Assembly: GCF_033807575.1 (NCBI RefSeq)
Contig: NC_084727.1
Span: 2,356,001-2,420,000, forward strand
DNA length: 64,000 nucleotides
DNA from: Cydia pomonella
Lineage: Eukaryota > Arthropoda > Insecta > Lepidoptera > Tortricidae
Direction: 5' to 3'
Positions 58,849 to 64,000 of this stretch are shown here, in pieces. The position numbers were made by a program, and so were the translations under genes. The first letter of the stretch is position 1. Each line of letters begins with the position of its first letter. The notes under the pieces are model-generated. The model saw nothing but the letters and a program-made list of their open reading frames with translations, did not search any database and was not told the DNA's origin.

Positions 58849-59940
58849 ATGGCAGATCACAACTACACCGATCGTGAGTACAGTGACATGCACATGATCT
58901 ATGGAGAAACTAGGCGTGTCTCTAACAGAGGAATTGTCTCATACAACGACGCCAGATCAGCTGCAAGATTGTACAATCAAAGGTATGCCAATCGGCATGC
59001 CACGAATCATGAAATCATTTTAAGAGTTGTGAATGCATATCGAAATGGCAGAAGGCCAGGACAGGCTTACGCTGAAGGAAGGCCCCGGACTATTGACGAC
59101 GACGTGGTTTTAAATATGGTACAAAGAGAGCCAGAAATTTCTCTAAGAAATATTGAACGTCGTATCGGCGTAAATAAATCCTCAGCGCAGAGAATTTTAA
59201 AACGTCATAAATATCATGCGTATCATATTCAACGCCTGCAAACACTTCTTCCGACGGATTACGCACCCCGCGTTGAATTTTGCCGACAAATGCTTCAAAA
59301 ACTGGAAGAAAATGAAAACTTTTTTAATGAAGTGATGTGGAGCGACGAATCCACGTGTAGAAGAGATGGGTATCTCAATCTCCACAATATTCATAGCTGG
59401 CAAATTGAAAACCCACACGAAGGGAGAGAAGACCGGACCCAACATCAATTTAAAATTAATTTGTGGACGGGAATATTTAATGGCCAAATAATAGGACCGG
59501 TCGAGTTGCCAGCTATTTTAAATGGGAGAAATTACCTGCAGTTCTTGCAAAACGATCTGCCAGTTTTACTTGAAGACACACCGCTCGCACTGAGACAGAG
59601 GATGTGGTACCAGCAAGATGGCTGCCCAGCACATTTCGCTCGCGATGTTCGCGACCATCTCTCGCAGACATTCCCAAGAAGATGGATCGGCCGATTAGGA
59701 CCAGTATTATGGCCACCGCGTTCGCCGGACCTAAATCCATTGGATTTTTTTTATTGGGGATGCTTAAAAGACAAGGTCTACTCCGAGCCAATAAGGTCCC
59801 AAGACGAACTACGGCGACGTGTATTTCAGGCAGCACGAGACATATCCAAAATTAACTTAAGGAAATTAACAAGAAATTTCAGAAGACGCTGCCAAGCGTG
59901 CATACGAGTCGGTGGAAAACAATTTGAGCACCTGTTGTAA
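58849..59940 (+). CDS. DD41D transposase, Tc1/mariner superfamily, intact (363 aa)
   Basis: Cut-and-paste transposase. ATG at 58849 (CACAATGG, good context) is preferred; the frame is open upstream to a TTG at 58762 without another ATG. Residues about 50-135 form two helix-turn-helix regions, separated by a GRPR motif (78-81), that bind the inverted repeats. The catalytic triad is D166 (MWSDEST), D257 (WYQQDGCPAHF) and D299 (PDLNPLDFFYWG). There are 41 residues between the second and third Asp, placing it in the DD41D group rather than Tc1 (DD34E) or mariner (DD34D). No stop or frameshift. AATAAA overlaps the stop codon (59939-59944). Length and motifs are those of an active protein, though activity is inferred. 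Confidence 0.95.
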   Translation: MADHNYTDREYSDMHMIYGETRRVSNRGIVSYNDARSAARLYNQRYANRHATNHEIILRVVNAYRNGRRPGQAYAEGRPRTIDDDVVLNMVQREPEISLRNIERRIGVNKSSAQRILKRHKYHAYHIQRLQTLLPTDYAPRVEFCRQMLQKLEENENFFNEVMWSDESTCRRDGYLNLHNIHSWQIENPHEGREDRTQHQFKINLWTGIFNGQIIGPVELPAILNGRNYLQFLQNDLPVLLEDTPLALRQRMWYQQDGCPAHFARDVRDHLSQTFPRRWIGRLGPVLWPPRSPDLNPLDFFYWGCLKDKVYSEPIRSQDELRRRVFQAARDISKINLRKLTRNFRRRCQACIRVGGKQFEHLL

Positions 59941-60094
59941 TAAATAAATAAATCAATGAAACTTCAATCTGTATTACATTTTTTTCGAACCTTTCTTACT
60001 TCATTTACTTAGTAGCAATGATATCATAACAGCTTACGCATTCCGGAATGCTTATTAGATATGGATGACACAATTGTACAAACAAAAGCTTACA

Positions 60095-60784
60095 CTTCTG
60101 TCTTCAAAGAGATAAGCCCTACGATAATCCCAGGTAGCAGTTGACCGTGTGACAAAGTTGAGATAAAAAGAGCGAGATAGAGCGAGTGCATCTCATGTTG
60201 TCTCACTCTTTTAACCATTTGAGAACTTGCACTCAAAGCCAATAAGAATCCAAGATGAATTACGCGTCATTGGATTGCAGATTCCCTAGTCCAACTTAGC
60301 TTTATGAGGCATTCGAAAGATGATAATAACTCATTATTTTATGGCAGAAATGTGCATGTTTTATACCATTTTAGAATCTGCATAAAATGCTTAATATTAT
60401 AGCGTTATTTTTTTGTTACCTTTTAAGTAGTTTTTTTTCACGGCAGGTGGTCAAAGTTGAAATTGATGTTTCGCTGCGAATAAAACTTTAGATCAAGCCC
60501 TTGTTTTTTTACATTTCACGTAGGTTATCGATGAAATATCTCTTTTATTATCCTAATTAACTATTCATGGTGCCGTACACATAAAAAAAACTTATTTTAA
60601 GGGCTTTATAAGTGCACACTGAGCCTAACAATGCTGAAAACGGTCAAAATTCACGAAAAACGTTAAATTGCCAATAACTTGAAAACGGTGCAACTTTTAC
60701 TAGGGTCATGTTAGGTTGGTTGGAACCCTCTCAGGCTGGTCTACCTCCAGTGTCGCTATGGCGTGTCCTTTTTGGGACACCCTG
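60095..60784. repeat. Right terminal inverted repeat (~690 bp)
   Basis: Reverse complement of the left arm with few substitutions; ends GGACACCCTG at 60784 followed by TATA. Confidence 0.85.
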
Positions 60785-61084
60785 TATATTTTAGAAGCTT
60801 TTGTTATTTTACAGAGTGTTTGTAACCAAACTTTGCAAGTTTAATTTGACTTATTTCAGAGGTTTTGTATAATTACTTAATTACGTAACATCGATGACAA
60901 TGCAACATTATTTTTGTGTTTTGGCACAATCAATCTGGTCCTTGGAGCATTTAACCAGCCGGAGTCGCCTTTAAGAGCTTATCCCTCTGTCGAAAACCTC
61001 GGCCAATGATCATACTCGCGTCATACTTATTGTATGTAATGACTCTGACATGGCTATTTGTATGTAACGTGTACATAAAAATAA

Positions 61085-61360
61085 ATAAAATAAATAAATA
61101 TTATAGGACATTATTACACAAATTGACTAAGTCCCACAGTAAGCTCAATAAGGCTTGTGTTGAGGGTACTTAGACAACGATATATATATAACATATAAAT
61201 ATTTATAAATACTTAAATACATAGAAAACCCCCCATGACTCAGGAACAAATATCCATGCTCATCACACAAATACATGCCCTTACCAGGATTTGAACCCAG
61301 CCCCGGAGCATCAGCTTCGTAGGCGTAGGTAGGGTCACTACCCACTAGGCCAAACCGGTA
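61085..61360 (-). mobile_element. tRNA-derived SINE
   Basis: Minus-strand copy of the 5638 family. Small local duplications lie in the head (CGTAGGCGTAGGTAGGGTC) between boxes A and B. Confidence 0.82.
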
Positions 61361-61595
61361 CATTTGAAGTTGAAGTGGCCCTCCCCCGTCAAAAATCGGC
61401 AGACGGTTTTGTACAGAATATGACAGACAAGGCGTCTCCATCGGTTGGTTAAATGCTCTAAAATGTGGTCTAATGAATGAGCGATAAATAGGAATTATTA
61501 TGAACTCTATAATGAAATAACGCAATCTCGTTACACTACACATGTAAGTAATTTTGTAAAAATCAATTTACTTTTAACTATTAGCTATTGACTTC

Positions 61596-61917
61596 TTCTT
61601 CTTCTTCCTCGCGTTGTCCCGGCATTTTGCCACGGCTCATGGGAGCCTGGGGTCCGCTTGACAACTAATCCCAAGATTTGGCGTAGGCACTAATTTTTAC
61701 GAAAGCGACTGCCATCTGCCCTTCCAACCCAGAGGGTAAACTAGGCCTTGTTGGGATTAGTCCGGTTTCCTCACGATGTTTTCCTTCACCGAAAAGCGAC
61801 TGGTAAATATCAAATGATATTTCGTACATAAGTTCCGAAAAACTCATTGGTACGAGCCGGGGTTTGAACCCGCGACCTCCGGATTGCAAGTCGCACGCTC
61901 TTACCGCTAGGCCACCA
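61596..61917 (-). mobile_element. tRNA-derived SINE with 12-13-bp target duplication
   Basis: Same family as 18420-18734 and highly similar. AGCTATTGACTTC flanks it (61583-61595, 61918-61930). Confidence 0.87.
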
Positions 61918-62079
61918 GCTATTGACTTCCCTCCCACTTTATTTAATCCAACAGAAGGAAATACCTACTTAGAATCAAAACGCAATGAGGCTCTAGGTAG
62001 GTAATGTAACAGTATTGTGTTAAATCTCGTTGTTTCATACCGTCGAATTTGTATTGTTCTTATGTAGCTCAGAATGGGG

Positions 62080-62300
62080 GTGGATCGCGTAGTCAAGGAA
62101 GCGTACTTGGGGCGACCAACCGGCCGTCGACCGATCGGGCGCCCCAGGTACCGCTGGTGTGATGTCGTGGAGGCAGACCTGCGTCGGCTGAATGCCAATT
62201 CAAGGCAGGAAACCGCGCTGGATCGGGACAGGTGGCGTTCTCTCGTTTCGGAGGCCAAGATTCTTTTTGGATCGCTGAGCCAAAGCAGTTAGTTAGTTAG
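62080..62300 (+). pseudogene. RTE-like retrotransposon 3' end
   Basis: The frame reads GRPTGRRPIGRPRYRWCDVV, LDRDRWRSLVSEAKILFGSL, SQSS and stop, followed by a (GTTA)n tail. This is the end of an endonuclease/reverse-transcriptase polyprotein; only the last ~70 residues remain. Confidence 0.75.
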
Positions 62301-62514
62301 TCTTATGTAGCTTATACCTAGCATAAACGTAGTCACAACACAAGTTGGCTTATGAGCTCTTTATGACATGCTTTTGACCAATAACCTAGCGAAACTGTCT
62401 CTCAAGAGTTTCCGAACATCGTCAACGTATTGTCGAAAGAATTTGCGTTGCCGTGCAATCCTCCCACAACTTCTTATCATGGTTGACTGCAACATCAGGC
62501 CGACAGCGTCCGCC

Positions 62515-62640
62515 ATTTTTTTTTAATACTACGTCGGTGGTAAACAAGCATACGGCCCGCCTGATGGTAAGAAGTCTCCGTAGCCTATGTACACCTGCAA
62601 CTCCAGAGGAGTTACATGCGCGTTGCCAACCCTAAACCCG
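62515..62640 (+). repeat. Dispersed repeat (ACGGCCCGCCTGATGG family)
   Basis: Near-identical to 43240-43362; followed by a poly-C run (62641-62656). Confidence 0.7.
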
Positions 62641-62740
62641 ACCCCCCCCCCCCCCCTCGTTGAGCTCTGGCAACCTTACTCACCGGTAGGAACACAACAC
62701 TATGAGTAGGGTCTAGTGTTATTTGGCTGCTGTTTTCTGT

Positions 62741-63005
62741 AAGTAGCGCTGCCATCCGTCCGGGTATTTCCCGGATTTGTCCTAGTTTGGAGGCCGTCCG
62801 GGGGGGGGGGGTCAAGAAGTGTCCGGGGAAAACCCGGACGCTTTTCATGCAAGGAAGCACATTAAAACTACATGTAAAATTAAAGGTCTTGTTTTTTAAA
62901 AATATTATTTTCGGACTCGTCCGGGGAAAAAATGCGATTTACGCCAAATGTCCGGGTTTTTTCGAATCTTTGTCCGGGTTTGGCGAAATTCGAGATGGCA
63001 GCCCT
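62741..63005. mobile_element. GTCCGGG-rich element with inverted ends
   Basis: GCGCTGCCATC opens and GATGGCAGCCC closes. The interior is filled with GTCCGGG / CCCGGAC blocks and a poly-G run (62801-62811). Confidence 0.55.
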
Positions 63006-63329
63006 ATCTGTAAGGTGGAGGTACTTCCCCAGTTGGGCTCTGCTCTAGATTTGGAATGACATCCACCGGCTGTGCCGTACCACACAAAGCGAGATGACAT
63101 TCCCAATGCCCATACCTCTCTTTTGGACGTAGTTTACGGACGTACCCGGGTCCGTTTTGTAGATGTAAATCATCTCGTGGTTGATTCGCAATGCCTATGC
63201 AAGTGTAGAGATGCCACGCACTTCGCAATAGTGATGTGCATATGATGTCATGTTCGTTGATAATTCGTAAGTTTACATTATCTTGCAATAGTGATTAAGT
63301 ACCACGTAATCGCTGCAAAAAGATATCAG

Positions 63330-64000
63330 ATCACATCTTTTTCTAAAGCTCGTCGGTAGCAAATAAGCATTGGGCCTACCCAATAGTAAGCGGTGATCAT
63401 TGCCTTAGGACACTGGAAACTCCAACGACGTTTGACAAGTAGCAAGGGAGACTGCCAAGTGTCCCTCTAGTATCTTCTACCAAATAGTTTTTAACTCTTT
63501 GTCGAAACAATTTGTCACAATCACATCTTCGTGTCATGGTTGGCTGCATGGTTGTTCGCAGTAGTGATGGCACGCAATCGATGAAGTCATCAGTTTACAT
63601 TAAATTTTTCTTACAAGCATAAGGTCTACCCAATACTACACTTACACAGTTAATACACTTTTTTTTATTTATTAAAAACTGATCGGCGATTGGCTCTAGT
63701 CACACTTGATGGAAAGTGAAGACAGGGCCTAAGATGGAGCTCACCGATTCAGTAGTAGCCTATTCACTCTTGCTTTAAAGAGACCGAGGTCATATTTATC
63801 AGGGAATACAGAGGGCGGGAGCGCATTCCATTCTTTAGCCGTCCGTAACAAAAAAGAGGAGGCAAACCGTTTAGTGCGAACAAATGGAATGTGTACCACG
63901 AACGGGTGCATTCGCTCCCCACGCCTGGAAGTCCGATGATGGAAAGGGGAAGGTGGGATCAGATCGTGCAGTTCCTGTGCACACTCCCCGAAATGTATCC
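63330..64000 (+). repeat. Dispersed repeat, diverged, runs off the window
   Basis: AGCAAATAAGCATTGGGCCT resembles the ACGGCCCGCCTGATGG family. From 63660 a second block (GAGCGCATTCCATTCTTTAG) is of the same general kind as 54780-54890. Confidence 0.45.

Larger units (their letters stand above)
57873..60784 (+). mobile_element. Complete Tc1/mariner-superfamily (DD41D) transposon, 2.9 kb
   Basis: Opens CAGGGTGTCCCAAAAAGGAC and closes with the reverse complement, flanked by TATA on both sides, so a TA target duplication. The terminal inverted repeats are unusually long: 57873-58593 and 60095-60784. Between them lies one intact transposase gene. High similarity of the arms and an unbroken gene point to recent insertion. 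Confidence 0.92.
60785..64000. other. Repeat-rich flank without recognised gene
   Basis: Contains two SINEs, an RTE-like 3' end and several dispersed repeats listed separately. No exon with good splice sites was seen. Confidence 0.55.

Noticed and set aside
59197..59855. Three other frames of 83-107 aa inside the transposase gene
   Set aside because: Shadows of the transposase frame.

Overview
The window looks like nuclear DNA of a moth or butterfly (Lepidoptera). It is AT-rich. Short GC-rich exons sit between clean GT/AG splice sites, and the spaces between are packed with tRNA-derived SINEs, ends of non-LTR retrotransposons, and many palindromic MITEs of kinds common in lepidopteran genomes. 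Nothing bacterial or viral was seen: no operons, no CRISPR array and no free-standing tRNA gene.

The one host gene I can reconstruct lies on the minus strand between about 580 and 35321. Sixteen coding exons, each with usable donor and acceptor sites and with matching phases at all 15 junctions, join into one open frame of 579 residues. The 5' end of the coding sequence is missing. The last three exons encode an RNF38/RNF44-type RING-H2 E3 ubiquitin ligase, whose Drosophila relative is murashka (mura). They carry the conserved pre-RING block (YEALLSLAERLG..KPRGL) and a full C3H2C3 RING split by an intron. The upstream exons encode low-complexity Gly/Pro/His/Gln-rich sequence plus one basic, NLS-like patch. 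The largest intron (8164-25960, 17.8 kb) holds several GC-rich, CCAAT-containing islands that could be internal promoters.

Layout: 1-2100, 3' UTR and RING exons. 2865-8163, exons 14 to 9. 8164-25960, giant intron crowded with MITEs, SINEs and LINE ends, including a nested repeat that contains a 5S rRNA-like segment. 25961-35321, exons 8 to 1, with a 32-bp minisatellite and a partial tandem duplication of exon 4. 35322-57872, no coding exon that I can support; MITEs, LINE ends, SINEs, three tandem-repeat arrays and one CRE/E-box/CCAAT island near 57.6 kb. 57873-60784, a complete Tc1/mariner-superfamily element with inverted repeats of about 700 bp and an intact 363-aa DD41D transposase. 60785-64000, SINEs and repeat ends.

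The most interesting observations: (i) two exons of the ligase gene (4 and 12) have had their 3' ends and splice donors duplicated into the following intron, giving decoy donors whose use would add an early stop; (ii) a Harbinger-type MITE sits 24 nt from an acceptor and its border creates the likely branch point; (iii) the intact DD41D element; (iv) the 5S-like segment carried in a dispersed repeat. Exon borders, repeat ends and percent identities were worked out by eye and have not been tested by alignment or RNA data.
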